Positions 44,303 through 53,553 are shown, counted from the first letter of the stretch. The stretch: DNA of 64,000 nt from Allobosea sp. Tri-44 (GCF_004123845.1 NZ_NBDP01000036.1:1-64000), one strand, 5' to 3'. Numbers and translations: made by a program. The notes: generated by a model not told the origin, from the letters alone.

Positions 44303-45126
44303 CGCACATCGCTCCGCGTCGCGAGCTGGAGTCCCAGCACCAGCAGGAAGATCAATACCCCCGGCATCAGCACATGCAGCGGCGCCTCTGCGTAATAGGG
44401 CAGAAGCTCGACGACCATCGCGCCGAGCTCCGGCGTCGGCGGGCGCAGGCCCACGCTGATCGCGCTCAGGGTCGAGATCGCGATGATCGCGGTCGACATG
44501 GCGAAGGCCGACAGGGTGATCAGGATCGGCGCGATCTCGGGCAGGACCAGACTGCGCAGGATGTAGCCTGTGCCGAAGCCCAGAAGCTGGGTCGCCTCGA
44601 CATGCGGCTGCCTCAGGACGCCGGCTGCCGTGACGCGCGTGACGCGATAGAACTCGATCCAGAGGGTTAGCGCGAGGCCGAGATAGAGCGGCCCGAACGT
44701 GCCGGGGGCGAAGGCGAGGAGGATCAGGACCAGGAGCAGTCCCGGCAGGGCGAGCAGAACGGTCGACGCCAGGTCGAGGATGCGCTCCAGCCAGCCGCCG
44801 CGCCAGGCGGCGAGAAGACCGAGCAGGATGCCGGGCAGGGCGGCGGTCGCCACCGTCAGCAGCGCCATGCCGAAGGAGAGCTGGGCCCCGTAGGCAAGGC
44901 GGACCAGCATGCTCCGCCCGTAATGATCGGCGCCCAGCCAATAGTCGGCCCCCGACGGAGCGAGGCTGGCCGCAAGATCCTGTTCGGTCGGGTCGACCGA
45001 GACGAGCAGCGGCCCCAGCAGGGCGAACGCGGCCAGCACGCCGAGCAGCGCAATCCCGGCCCTGCGCGAAGGCGTCAGCCAGGCGCGCTGCGTGATGGGA
45101 ACGAGGGTGGCGTCGGCGATGCTCAT
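44299..45126 (-). CDS. ABC importer permease (DppC/NikC-like)
   Basis: 275-residue inner-membrane permease with about six helices. HPLG-type sequence appears as YWLGADHYGRSMLVRLAYGA near residue 60, and the EAA loop as VTRVTAAGVLRQPHVEATQLLG. It overlaps both neighbours by four bases in the operon. Confidence 0.88.
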   Translation of the reverse strand: MSIADATLVPITQRAWLTPSRRAGIALLGVLAAFALLGPLLVSVDPTEQDLAASLAPSGADYWLGADHYGRSMLVRLAYGAQLSFGMALLTVATAALPGILLGLLAAWRGGWLERILDLASTVLLALPGLLLVLILLAFAPGTFGPLYLGLALTLWIEFYRVTRVTAAGVLRQPHVEATQLLGFGTGYILRSLVLPEIAPILITLSAFAMSTAIIAISTLSAISVGLRPPTPELGAMVVELLPYYAEAPLHVLMPGVLIFLLVLGLQLATRSDVR

Positions 45127-46064
45127 GTGCGTTTGGGCCTTGGGTCGAGCCAGTGGCAGGCGAGGTCGACCAGCATTGCGATGACCACGAAGAGCAGGCC
45201 CATGGCGAGCGCCGTGCCCTGCACCATCGGCACGTCGCGCGCGATCACCGCATGGACCAGCGCATGGCCGATGCCGGGGATGCCGAACAGCGTCTCCACG
45301 ACGACGACACCCTCGATGAGATAGATCGCCTGCAAGGCGAGATAGGAGATGACGGGGATGGCCGCATTGCGCAGCACGTGCCGGCGCACGACCACGGGCT
45401 CCGGCAAGCCTTTCAGCCGCGCGAAGGCGAGATACGGCGTGCGCGCCACGGCTGCCACGGCGTCGCGCGCGACGCGGCTCGACACGGCCGCGAGCCCGAG
45501 TGCCAATGTCAGGGCCGGCAGAGCCAGATCGCGCCAGGTGCCGTAGCCCGCCGGCGGAAACAGACCAAGCAGCATTGCGAAGACGAGGATCAACAGCAGC
45601 CCAAGCACGAAGGGTGGCAGCGAACGCAGGACGATCGCGCCCGCGAGGGAGCCGTTGTCGACCCAGCCGCCGCGCCGCAACCCGGCCAGGAGGCCGATCG
45701 GCGGGCCGAGCAGCAGGGACAGCACGAGCGCCGACCCGGAGAGCCAGAGCGTGGCGCCGAGCTGAATCCGCAATTCCCTGGCGATGGACAGGCCGGTCAC
45801 AACGGAGTGGCCGAGATCGAGCCGCGCCAACTGACCGAGCGATGCGCCGATCTGGACGAAAAGCGGCTGATCCAGGCCGAGTTCGCGACGAACGACCTCG
45901 GCTGCCTCCGTGATATTGGCGTCCGGTCCGTAGCGACCGGCGGCGATCCGCATCGCCGGATCGCCGGGCAGGGCGCGCACGAGCACGAAGCAGAGGATGC
46001 CGACGACGAGCACCACCAGCCCGGCCTGGAGCAGCCGGGCGAGAACGAGACGCTTCATCCTCAC
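45123..46064 (-). CDS. ABC importer permease (DppB/NikB-like)
   Basis: 313-residue permease starting with VLARLLQAGLVVLVVGILCFV and the conserved LPGDPA segment. The EAA-like loop is YLAFARLKGLPEPVVVRRHVL. It pairs with the DppC-like permease and overlaps genes on both sides by four bases. Confidence 0.88.
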   Translation of the reverse strand: MRMKRLVLARLLQAGLVVLVVGILCFVLVRALPGDPAMRIAAGRYGPDANITEAAEVVRRELGLDQPLFVQIGASLGQLARLDLGHSVVTGLSIARELRIQLGATLWLSGSALVLSLLLGPPIGLLAGLRRGGWVDNGSLAGAIVLRSLPPFVLGLLLILVFAMLLGLFPPAGYGTWRDLALPALTLALGLAAVSSRVARDAVAAVARTPYLAFARLKGLPEPVVVRRHVLRNAAIPVISYLALQAIYLIEGVVVVETLFGIPGIGHALVHAVIARDVPMVQGTALAMGLLFVVIAMLVDLACHWLDPRPKRT

Positions 46065-47572
46065 TGCGCCCAGCGGATAGAAGCGAGCCCGTAATTCACC
46101 TCGAGGGGGTCGATCCGCAGGCCAGTGACGCGCTTGCTGGCGACGATGGCGAGCTCCGACCAGGTCACAGGAATGCTCGGCAGTTCGCTCTGGAGGATCG
46201 CGATCGCCCGCTTCTGCATCGGCGCGCGCGCGGCGGGGTTGCTGGTCTGCGCCATGGTCTCGACGAGGGCATTGAGCTCGTCATTGGCCCATCCGGTCGC
46301 GCCCCAATCGCTGCCGCCGGATTTGTAATCGTCGCGCAACGTGCCAATGGCATCGGGCACGAGGGAATAGAGCCGGGAGACTAGGCCCATCTCCAGGGTG
46401 CCGTCCTTATGGCGGGCGGGGATCTCGGAGCTGTTGCCGACCGAGACCTTGGCGTCGATGCCGACCTGCTTCAATTGCGCCTGAATCGCCGTGGCGATCG
46501 GCGGCAGCTCCGGCCAGCTCGCATAGGTCAGCAGCGTGAAGGAGAAGGGCTTGCCATCCTTCTGGAGGATGCCGTCCGCGCCAGGCGTCCAGCCGGCCTC
46601 GGCGAGCAAAGCCTTCGCGGCCGCAAGGTCGCGTTTCAGCGGCGGCAGTTCAGCGTTGTTCCAGCCCGCCAGCGCCTTGGGGAAGAGCTGTGTCGCAGCG
46701 AGATCGGCGTTTCGGAGGATGACCCGCGTGATGCCTTCGCGGTCGAGTGCCGCGCTGATCGCGCGTCTCACCCGCACATCCGTGAACAGAGGTGACGCGG
46801 CGTTGACCTTGAGCAGCCTCGTACGGGGGATCGTGGCGACGCGGACGTCGAGGTTCGGATTGCGCTTCAGCCGTTCGACCGACACGGGCAGCATCGAGAA
46901 GACGAGATCGGCCTCGCCGCTTTCGGCCATGAGAGCCCGGGTCTCGCCCTGGCCGACCGCCTGATAGCTCACCTCGTCGATACCAGGCTTTGCGCCCGTC
47001 CATTCCGTAGCGGCTTCGAGCTGCATGTTGAGCGGCGGTGTCAGGCTCTTCACGCGATAAGGGCCCGAGCCCACTTTCCGCTCGACCTTCCCCGAGGATC
47101 CGATCGAGGACGGGGCGAGAATGATGGTGGTGAAGTTGACGAGATAGGCCGGCAGCGCAGCGAAAGGCTTCGACAGGCGAACGACCACGTCCTGTCCGTC
47201 AGGTTCAACGCTCGCGACCGGCGCCTGGCTGAACACGCCGGCGCCGCCATGGACCTTGCGCAAGGTCTCGGACACGATCGCCGCGGTGACAGGGCGCCCG
47301 TCGTGAAACCGCGCCGCTTCGCGGAGACGGAAGCGCCAGGTCAGTCCGTCCTCGGCGGCGGACCAGGACGTCGCCAGACCCGGCGTCAGCTTGCCATCTG
47401 CATCGACGGAGACGAGCGTCTCTGCCACCTGCATCCGGCTGAAGATGTAGCCGGACTGCGCTGGATCGATCCCGGCGATCTCCCAGGGGCCGACGACCTT
47501 CAGCGGCTTGGCCGTGGCGAGGCCTGTCATCGACAGCACCGCGACGGCAATCGCAACCCATTTGTTCGACAC
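46061..47572 (-). CDS. ABC importer substrate-binding protein (SBP_bac_5 family)
   Basis: 503-residue periplasmic binding protein of the peptide/nickel class, with a signal peptide ending near GLATAKP and the family blocks LTPGLATSWSAAEDGLTWRFRLR and LFTDVRVRRAISAALDR. The start is GTG 47572 with a GGAG ribosome binding site seven bases away. It heads the operon with two permeases, a fused ATPase and a GNAT gene. A Zur-like palindrome sits just upstream, so the cargo could be a metal or metal chelate, but peptides remain possible. Confidence 0.83.
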   Translation of the reverse strand: MSNKWVAIAVAVLSMTGLATAKPLKVVGPWEIAGIDPAQSGYIFSRMQVAETLVSVDADGKLTPGLATSWSAAEDGLTWRFRLREAARFHDGRPVTAAIVSETLRKVHGGAGVFSQAPVASVEPDGQDVVVRLSKPFAALPAYLVNFTTIILAPSSIGSSGKVERKVGSGPYRVKSLTPPLNMQLEAATEWTGAKPGIDEVSYQAVGQGETRALMAESGEADLVFSMLPVSVERLKRNPNLDVRVATIPRTRLLKVNAASPLFTDVRVRRAISAALDREGITRVILRNADLAATQLFPKALAGWNNAELPPLKRDLAAAKALLAEAGWTPGADGILQKDGKPFSFTLLTYASWPELPPIATAIQAQLKQVGIDAKVSVGNSSEIPARHKDGTLEMGLVSRLYSLVPDAIGTLRDDYKSGGSDWGATGWANDELNALVETMAQTSNPAARAPMQKRAIAILQSELPSIPVTWSELAIVASKRVTGLRIDPLEVNYGLASIRWAQ

Positions 47573-47586
47573 AATAAGCTCCGTGA

Positions 47587-47600
47587 AACGTTATAATGTT
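47587..47600. promoter_or_regulatory. Candidate Zur/Fur-type operator AAC-N-TTATAA-N-GTT
   Basis: A 14-bp dyad AACGTTATAATGTT lies 15 bases upstream of the binding-protein start. Its AT-rich TTATAA core with flanking AAC/GTT resembles Zur sites of alphaproteobacteria. The core may also overlap the promoter -10 element, fitting repression. Confidence 0.4.
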
Positions 47601-48140
47601 GCGATTACCGGTGTCGCGTCGACTATGCAAGGCTTAGCGGGCACATCATGCCAGTGCTGCTCTTTGCAGGCTGTCTGTGCGTAGCGGCGCCTCTGGCGGC
47701 CGCAGCGGTTGCATTGACCGCTCTCGGAGCAGGCTTGAGACGACCAGGTTTTGAGTGGCGCTTCAGGACACGAACGGCAACTGGCACTCTTTGAAAGTCC
47801 GGCAAATGCCCTAGCTTGAGCTTTGCCGCGAGGCGGCGGCCTATCGTAGACTCTGCCTCAGCCACCAAACACCCTGGCAAATCCCATGGGGCGGAGCGAC
47901 CATGACAGGTCCTCTCAGCGAAACGTGGCATCGGCTGACCAGCGCAAAAGCCGACTTTGGAATTCCGTCTGGAACCGGACGCAACACCTCAGGAGCTGGG
48001 TTGACGATGTAGCTGACAATCACCGATGCGACCGCAAACCCGGCCCATCTACGTCCGGAATTCTCAAACCCATGGTAGGGCCGCATGATGCAGCGAAGGA
48101 GCAGGCTTGCGTCGCCATCGGATCTCTGTGCTGTACCCCA
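47601..48140. other. Intergenic region with nothing recognised
   Basis: About 540 bases between the importer operon and the PaiB-like gene. Short open frames on both strands have no similarity or plausible start signals. I see no repeat or RNA gene. Confidence 0.4.
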
Positions 48141-48824
48141 TCAGGCGGTTCGCAGCGCACGAAGCTGGGCCCTCAGCGAGGCGGGAGTGCCATCATAGCC
48201 GGCAACGAGCCGAGCGATCACGTGGTCGTCCTGCAGGGCGCGGCTTCTCAGTCCTTCGACCACGCCAGGCCTATCGTCCGGCACGTCGCCATGGCTCAGT
48301 TTCGCGATCAGATCGAACTCGTCGATTTCCAAACGGTAGCCTTGAATCGCGCGTCGCCAGCCTTCCCAAAGCTGCGGCGCGAGCTCCTCCAGGCGCCACC
48401 CGTCTTGCGGCTCATGTGCCAGGACCAGATCAGCGATCTGCGCCTGCAGCGCCTCGTCGGGCATGAACTCCAGGCGGCCGCGCATAACGAGGCTCACATA
48501 ATTGTAGGTCGGGGCGGTCCGGCTGCGATCGCGGTTCGCCCCCTGGAAGCTGGCGTTAAACCAACTCGGCGAGATGGCGGCACCCGGCCCCTGCACCAAT
48601 ATGGTCACGGGCGTGCCGGGTGTCATCAAGGGGGCGATCGGATTGACCCGCGCCAGATGAAATTCCAACGCTCCCGCCGCGGCGCGGCCGTCACGAAACG
48701 TGAGTGGTGCCTGCGCCACCATCGGTCCTCGGTCGCCGTTCACCATGAAGGTGGCGAAAGGGAACGTTTCCACCATGTCGTGCACGAGGGACGGGTCGGC
48801 GTGCTTGTACTCCGCATAATGCAT
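48141..48824 (-). CDS. PaiB-like FMN-binding negative regulator family protein
   Basis: 227 residues matching the FMN_bind_2/PaiB family: FPFATFMVNG near the start, HLARVNPIAPLM, ISPSWFNASFQ, VPTYNYV-like APTYNYVSLVMRGRL and a C-terminal helix. The fold is a split-barrel flavin-binding domain, and family members repress protease and sporulation genes in Bacillus, though most proteobacterial copies are untested. It lies 68 bases downstream of the hydrolase-OsmC gene on the same strand. Confidence 0.8.
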   Translation of the reverse strand: MHYAEYKHADPSLVHDMVETFPFATFMVNGDRGPMVAQAPLTFRDGRAAAGALEFHLARVNPIAPLMTPGTPVTILVQGPGAAISPSWFNASFQGANRDRSRTAPTYNYVSLVMRGRLEFMPDEALQAQIADLVLAHEPQDGWRLEELAPQLWEGWRRAIQGYRLEIDEFDLIAKLSHGDVPDDRPGVVEGLRSRALQDDHVIARLVAGYDGTPASLRAQLRALRTA

Positions 48825-48892
48825 CTTACTGACTCCTTGGTTGGCTGAAAGATCGCAGAGCGCTGCCCAAAAAATGAGTTAGCGGACGGTCG

Positions 48893-50113
48893 CTATGTGG
48901 CGCCCGACGTGACCGCCTCGGTGGTCACCATGTCGACGTGTCGGACGAGGGTGCGGTGAACGGGGCAACGGTCGGCGACCTTCAGGAGTAAGGCGCGCTG
49001 TTCGTCCGACAACGTTCCGTGAAACGCGATACGCCTCGTGATGCGTTCCATCCGCCCCTCACCGGCCGCGCAGTCGTCGTGATGGATGCGGTCATGGCTG
49101 AGGCCGATTGAGACGCCTTCAAGGGGAATGCCTTCCCGTCCGGCGAATAATCGCAACGTCATGGACGTGCATGCGCCAAGAGACGCCAACAGCAGGTCAT
49201 ATGGCGTTGGGCCGGCGTTGACGCCTCCGGCGCCGACGGGTTCATCCGACGCGAACTGGTGCGGACCTGCTGTAATTTCCTGCAGGAACTTGCCCTCCGT
49301 CGACCGAACCTTCACGGTTCCCTCGACCTGCGGATCGGCGTCCGGCTCGTCTCTTCGATCGATGTACCGGTCAGCCCAAGCCGTGATCATACCGGCCACC
49401 TGGTCTGCATAGCTCCTGTCAGCCAGGAAATGATCGGCGCCATCGAGAGCGATGAACGACTTGGGATGCCGGGCGGCGTCGAAGATATCGCGCGCATGAT
49501 CGATGCCGACGACATCATCGGTCGGCGAATGCAGCACCAGGAGAGCGCGCTTCAGGTCGGCCAGGCGCTTAAGCTGATCCTGGCCCCGAGAGGCGGCGAT
49601 GAAGTCGCGTCCGATCACGACCGAGCGACCGCCGATCGTCACTTTCGCCTCGCCGCTGCGCTCGATCTCATCGAGCCCAGGTCCGAAATGTCGCAGCGCA
49701 TGGGCCGGATCGAACGGCGCGCCGATCGTCACGACCGCCCTTGCACCGAAAATGCAGCCGGCCGCCGCGATGACGGCGGCGCCGCCCAGCGAGTGCCCGA
49801 TGAGGAGGGCGGGACTCGAACGCCGCTCGGACATGTATCGCGCGGCCGCCTTCAGGTCGTCGATGTTCGCGGCGAAATGACTGTCGGCGAATTTGCCCCC
49901 GCTCGCACCGAGGCCGGTGAAGTCGAAGCGCAACGTGCCGATGCCGCGGAGCGCGAGCGCCTCGCTGATCCGCCGAGCGGCATGGCTCTGCGAGGAGCAA
50001 CTGAAGCAGTGCGCGAAAAGAGCGTAGGCCCTGGGCGTCCTGGCAGGAAGGTCGAGGACGCCCGCTAAGCCGATTCCGCCAGAGCTGCGGAAGGACACTT
50101 TTTCAGTTCGCAT
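48893..50113 (-). CDS. Alpha/beta hydrolase-OsmC fusion protein
   Basis: 406 residues. Residues 1-255 are an alpha/beta hydrolase with nucleophile Ser108 in LIGHSLGGAA, Asp in HSPTDDVV and His in GADHFLAD. Residues 265-400 are an OsmC domain with the two redox cysteines in LGACTSMTLRLF and DRCPVHRTL. The OsmC part should detoxify organic hydroperoxides; the hydrolase part may release the hydroperoxy acid from an ester (inference). It is divergent from a Cys-rich MarR regulator with a dyad operator between them. Confidence 0.88.
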   Translation of the reverse strand: MRTEKVSFRSSGGIGLAGVLDLPARTPRAYALFAHCFSCSSQSHAARRISEALALRGIGTLRFDFTGLGASGGKFADSHFAANIDDLKAAARYMSERRSSPALLIGHSLGGAAVIAAAGCIFGARAVVTIGAPFDPAHALRHFGPGLDEIERSGEAKVTIGGRSVVIGRDFIAASRGQDQLKRLADLKRALLVLHSPTDDVVGIDHARDIFDAARHPKSFIALDGADHFLADRSYADQVAGMITAWADRYIDRRDEPDADPQVEGTVKVRSTEGKFLQEITAGPHQFASDEPVGAGGVNAGPTPYDLLLASLGACTSMTLRLFAGREGIPLEGVSIGLSHDRIHHDDCAAGEGRMERITRRIAFHGTLSDEQRALLLKVADRCPVHRTLVRHVDMVTTEAVTSGAT

Positions 50114-50183
50114 GTCGTCTTTCCCGTGTTGTGGGTCGTTCGCGAAGAAGGCTCGCGCGACTCGATCGACGCCTCCAAAACTC

Positions 50184-50198
50184 TATGCTTGATGCATG
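50184..50198. promoter_or_regulatory. Candidate MarR operator, site 1
   Basis: TATGC-N5-GCATG between the divergent hydrolase-OsmC and MarR genes; the inner ATGC-N5-GCAT dyad is perfect. The same architecture recurs at 50928 and 50964. Confidence 0.5.
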
Positions 50199-50248
50199 TA
50201 AATGAACCGGTAGTTGAAGTCTATGCGCCCCGCACATATTATCGAGGG

Positions 50249-50767
50249 ATGGACGCGATTCGGGACAGAAACGTATTCGGCGCGCTCGCCTTGATGGTCA
50301 GCGACGATATCGTTCGGGCGGCATCATCGTTCGCTCCAGAAGCTGGACCGGCCGCGGCGGCACTGGCGCTTCTCGATCACGAGCCCGGCCTTTCGATCCG
50401 CACACTTGCCGCTGGGGTCGGGCTGTCACATGCCGGCACCGTACGTCTGGTCGACAGGCTGGTTTCCGATGGTTTGGTCGAACGTCGAGGTCACGCAACC
50501 GACGGACGCACGAGGGCGCTTCACCTGACCATGGCAGGCCAGCGGGCTAGCGCGGCCTTGCTGGGAGCGCGCGACAATGCCCTCGCGCGCGGGCTTGCGG
50601 TATTGAGCCCGGAAGAATTGGTGACGCTGAGCGAGCTGTCCGGTCGCGTGCTGAGAGCATGCTTGCGCGACGTGGAACACGCCTATCACATCTGCCGGCT
50701 GTGTTCGTATGGAAGCTGCACCAACTGCCCGGTCGAGGACGAGCTACGCGAGCGCGGATCGATCTGA
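50249..50767 (+). CDS. MarR-family regulator with C-terminal cysteine cluster
   Basis: 172 residues from ATG 50249 (GAGGG ribosome binding site). The winged helix spans about 30-110 (LSIRTLAAGVGLSHAGTVRLVDRL, then DGRTRALHLT as the wing). The C-terminus holds CRLCSYGSCTNCP, four cysteines spaced CxxC-x4-CxxC (149, 152, 157, 160), unusual for MarR and suggestive of a zinc, iron-sulfur or thiol-based sensor. Its position beside an OsmC gene fits peroxide or electrophile sensing. The open frame extends upstream to 50126, but that part covers the operator region. Confidence 0.8.
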   Translation: MDAIRDRNVFGALALMVSDDIVRAASSFAPEAGPAAAALALLDHEPGLSIRTLAAGVGLSHAGTVRLVDRLVSDGLVERRGHATDGRTRALHLTMAGQRASAALLGARDNALARGLAVLSPEELVTLSELSGRVLRACLRDVEHAYHICRLCSYGSCTNCPVEDELRERGSI

Positions 50768-50927
50768 AGCGCCGGCCCAGCTCGCGAGTTGCAGCTCGGC
50801 GCTTTCGCTGAAGCGATATCGATGACTTAGGGCCATCGACTGACCCGACCGCATGACAACGTGCGATGCGGGCAGTCCACTGCAGCGCCATCCCATCCCC
50901 AGTCAGAACGCTTACGGCGAAACTAAA

Positions 50928-50942
50928 TATGCATGGCGCATA
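50928..50942. promoter_or_regulatory. Candidate MarR operator, site 2
   Basis: TATGC-N5-GCATA, a perfect dyad, 54 bases upstream of the DUF417 gene start. Confidence 0.5.
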
Positions 50943-50963
50943 GACATTGGCCTTCCAATTATG

Positions 50964-50978
50964 TATGCTTAGCGCACA
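50964..50978. promoter_or_regulatory. Candidate MarR operator, site 3
   Basis: TATGC-N5-GCACA, one mismatch from site 2 and 36 bases downstream of it, just ahead of the DUF417 gene. Tandem spacing suggests cooperative binding over its promoter. Confidence 0.45.
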
Positions 50979-50995
50979 CAAATTGGAGATCGACC

Positions 50996-51511
50996 ATGAA
51001 AAACATGACTCGCAACCCCGCTTCCGCGCAGTCGACGACGCCCCTCGCCGTTGCGTATTCCGGCCATGCCGTCGCGATCGGGCGGGGCGTCGCGCTCGCC
51101 GGCGTCGTGATCCCCTTGGTGATGATCGGGATCCTGAAGTTCACGCAGTACGAGATCGACGCCCTCAAGCCGCTGATCGGTGCCACGCCTTGGCTTGCCT
51201 GGCTTTACGTGGTCTTCGGCTTCGCCGGCACCGCCTACCTGTTGGGTGTCGTGGAACTCATCACCGCCGCCCTCTTCATCGCCTCGCCCTGGTCGGCCAG
51301 AGCCGGTATCGCAGCTGGTGCGTTGGGTTCGCTCGCCTTTGCCACGACGAGCTCGACACTGCTTGCATTCCCGATCTGGGAGCCTACGGCAGGCGGTTTT
51401 CCCTTCCTGAACTTCGTCGGCACCTTCCTCATTAAGGATATCGCCCTCCTCGGCGTCAGCCTTGTCGTGCTGGGCGAAGGCTTGGCACGCAACGGCATCG
51501 GGACGCGCTGA
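50996..51511 (+). CDS. DUF417 (YkgB/RclC-like) membrane protein
   Basis: 171-residue protein with four hydrophobic helices and the family signature IGILKFTQYEIDALKPLIGATPWL. RclC-type DUF417 proteins in enterobacteria belong to a reactive-chlorine resistance operon. ATG 50996 has a GGAG ribosome binding site; the longer open frame would cover the two operator sites. Its promoter carries two copies of the presumed MarR site, linking it to the OsmC-MarR pair. Confidence 0.85.
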   Translation: MKNMTRNPASAQSTTPLAVAYSGHAVAIGRGVALAGVVIPLVMIGILKFTQYEIDALKPLIGATPWLAWLYVVFGFAGTAYLLGVVELITAALFIASPWSARAGIAAGALGSLAFATTSSTLLAFPIWEPTAGGFPFLNFVGTFLIKDIALLGVSLVVLGEGLARNGIGTR

Positions 51512-51723
51512 ACGCGCCCCATCGATACGTTCAAACGACGTCACGCAGTGCGAGGCGTCGTTCGTCCCGAGATCACCGAATAACGGGCCGGCCGACCGAT
51601 CAATGAAAGTTTTCTCGCACACTGAAAATGACGCGCACGGCATCTGTGGCGACCTTCGATACCGAAGGGCTGCCACCGATCGCTCGGTATCGGGCCCGCG
51701 CTATGCCGTGAAGGTGGATCGAG

Positions 51724-52599
51724 ATGGATCTCAATCAGATAGGCTACTTCGTCAACTTGGCCGAGACGCTGAACTTCACCGCTGCCGCGCGGCTCAGCGG
51801 CGTGTCGCAGCCCAGTCTGACGCGGGCAATTCAGCGCCTGGAGGAGGAGTTCGGCGGGCCTCTCATCTATCGTGATGGCAAGCATAGTCGCCTGACGGCG
51901 CTCGGTCATGACGTCTACGCCGAGTTTCGCAGCGTGCGGGTCGCGCTGAGCAACGTACGGGAGCATGCCGAGATCGCGACATCGGGTCGACGGCGCGTCC
52001 TAGACATCGCCGTCGCAGCGACGGTCGGTCCCGGCACCTTCGCCGCATTCTTCCATAGCGCCATTGGCCGACTTCCTTCCGTGGTCATCCAGGTGCATGC
52101 GCTTCGACACGGCGAAGGCTCGGACGATGTGCTCTCGGGCAAGTACCACGCCTGCATCTTGCCGAGGGAGCCGCGAGCCGACCGAAAGCTCGATGTCCTT
52201 GCCTTGTTCCGGGAGCGTCTGCTGCTGGCCTGCTGCAAGGACCATCCGCTTGCCGGGCGCGACGTCGTGAGCCTGGATGACGTGGCGGCCTATCCGTACG
52301 TGGATCGGCTTGCCTGCGAAGTCCGCCGCCAGGTCGCTGGACACTTCGTAACCCGCGCCAACGTCATGCGTCCGCGTTTTCGCGCCGAGCGCGAGGATTG
52401 GGTACAGGCGATGGTCGCCAGGACGTTGGCAGTCTGCATCCTGCCGGAGCGGTCCGTCGTGATGCCGGGATTGGTCACCCGTCCGGTGGACGGCCTGTCC
52501 ATCGAACGCGAGTTGGTTCTGGTCACCGTCTCCGGTTCGGGCACCCCAGTCGAGATTCGCGAGATCGCGCAAATGGCGTCGCGGTACGACTGGACCTGA
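51724..52599 (+). CDS. LysR-family transcriptional regulator
   Basis: 291 residues. The N-terminal helix-turn-helix MDLNQIGYFVNLAETLNFTAAARLSGVSQPSLTRAI is the standard LysR start, followed by a linker helix and a periplasmic-binding-like effector domain (90-291). It precedes the cytochrome P460 and MBL genes on the same strand and may control them. Confidence 0.9.
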   Translation: MDLNQIGYFVNLAETLNFTAAARLSGVSQPSLTRAIQRLEEEFGGPLIYRDGKHSRLTALGHDVYAEFRSVRVALSNVREHAEIATSGRRRVLDIAVAATVGPGTFAAFFHSAIGRLPSVVIQVHALRHGEGSDDVLSGKYHACILPREPRADRKLDVLALFRERLLLACCKDHPLAGRDVVSLDDVAAYPYVDRLACEVRRQVAGHFVTRANVMRPRFRAEREDWVQAMVARTLAVCILPERSVVMPGLVTRPVDGLSIERELVLVTVSGSGTPVEIREIAQMASRYDWT

Positions 52600-52700
52600 C
52601 CGACGCAATTCGTCTCCGTTGCAGCGTATCAAAACTATACGCCCAGTGCATTGGAAGCGTTTCGCAGTGAATGTCATCATGAAGTGAGAAGGAGAATTCC

Positions 52701-53384
52701 ATGAAACGCACCGCGATCATCGCAGGCATTCTCGGCCTGGGCTTATTGGCGGCAAGCTGGACGAACAGCGAAAGCCAGGCCCCGAGCTCGGACGCCAAGA
52801 TCGCGCTGCCTTCGGCCAAGCTTGTTTTTAACGAGAACGGAGAAGCTGCCCTTCCGCGCGGCTACCGCACGTGGGTGCACACCTACACGGCGTGGGAACC
52901 GATCACCGAGTCGCTGCTCGATGAAAAAACGACCCAAACACCGGAGTTTCACAACGTATATGTCGAGCCGAACGCCTACAGAAACTACATGCTGACCGGC
53001 AAGTGGCCGGAAGGTACTCTCATCGTGAAGGAGTTCAGCTTCACGAGCACCGACAAGGCCAACTGCGACGGGCCGCCTGCCTATCTGTGCAATGCCTGGT
53101 TCGGCAAGGTCATCTTCCAGCACGGCTACACCGGTATCGCCCTCATGCTCAAGGACACGAAGCGTTATCCGGCGGAAGCTGGTGGTTGGGCGTACTTCTC
53201 CTATGGGCACCAGCAGCCGCCCTACAAGGCGTCGTCGGCTCCCCATGACCGGGCGCGGTGCGCGCAGTGCCACATCGATCGCGCGGGTCCTGCGCTGGAT
53301 TACGTGCTTTCGACGAACCAGCCCGGCTTTAGCCGGCAGGGCGACGACGCTGCGAACAACCTCGCGGCGGCATTCCCGGACTGA
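52701..53384 (+). CDS. Cytochrome P460-family protein
   Basis: 227 residues with a signal peptide (hydrophobic 4-20) and one c-type haem motif CAQCH at 187-191, followed by a typical P460 ending. The blocks LPRGYRTWVHTYTAW, TPEFHNVYVEPNAY and WPEGTLIVKEF belong to the family. Members oxidise hydroxylamine or detoxify NO-related species, but many are uncharacterised, and the Lys cross-link of true P460 cannot be confirmed here. It is periplasmic, with a GAAGGAGA ribosome binding site. Confidence 0.82.
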   Translation: MKRTAIIAGILGLGLLAASWTNSESQAPSSDAKIALPSAKLVFNENGEAALPRGYRTWVHTYTAWEPITESLLDEKTTQTPEFHNVYVEPNAYRNYMLTGKWPEGTLIVKEFSFTSTDKANCDGPPAYLCNAWFGKVIFQHGYTGIALMLKDTKRYPAEAGGWAYFSYGHQQPPYKASSAPHDRARCAQCHIDRAGPALDYVLSTNQPGFSRQGDDAANNLAAAFPD

Positions 53385-53553
53385 TAAATCCAGGCAGACA
53401 GGAAGACCCTACTTGGCGCGCCTGCCTCGCCGACCAGCCAGTTCGTGAGGAATCGTGCTCGTAGGCACAATTGGCCAAGAACGGCTGTGAGCGCTCAGCA
53501 GCGACTTTGCTAGGCGTGTCTGTAACTAAACTCAGTCCGAAGGACACAGCAAT

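Noticed and set aside
42947..44395. Plus-strand open frame of about 480 codons opposite the fused ABC ATPase
   Set aside because: It is a shadow of the ATPase gene, which has every ABC motif on the minus strand.
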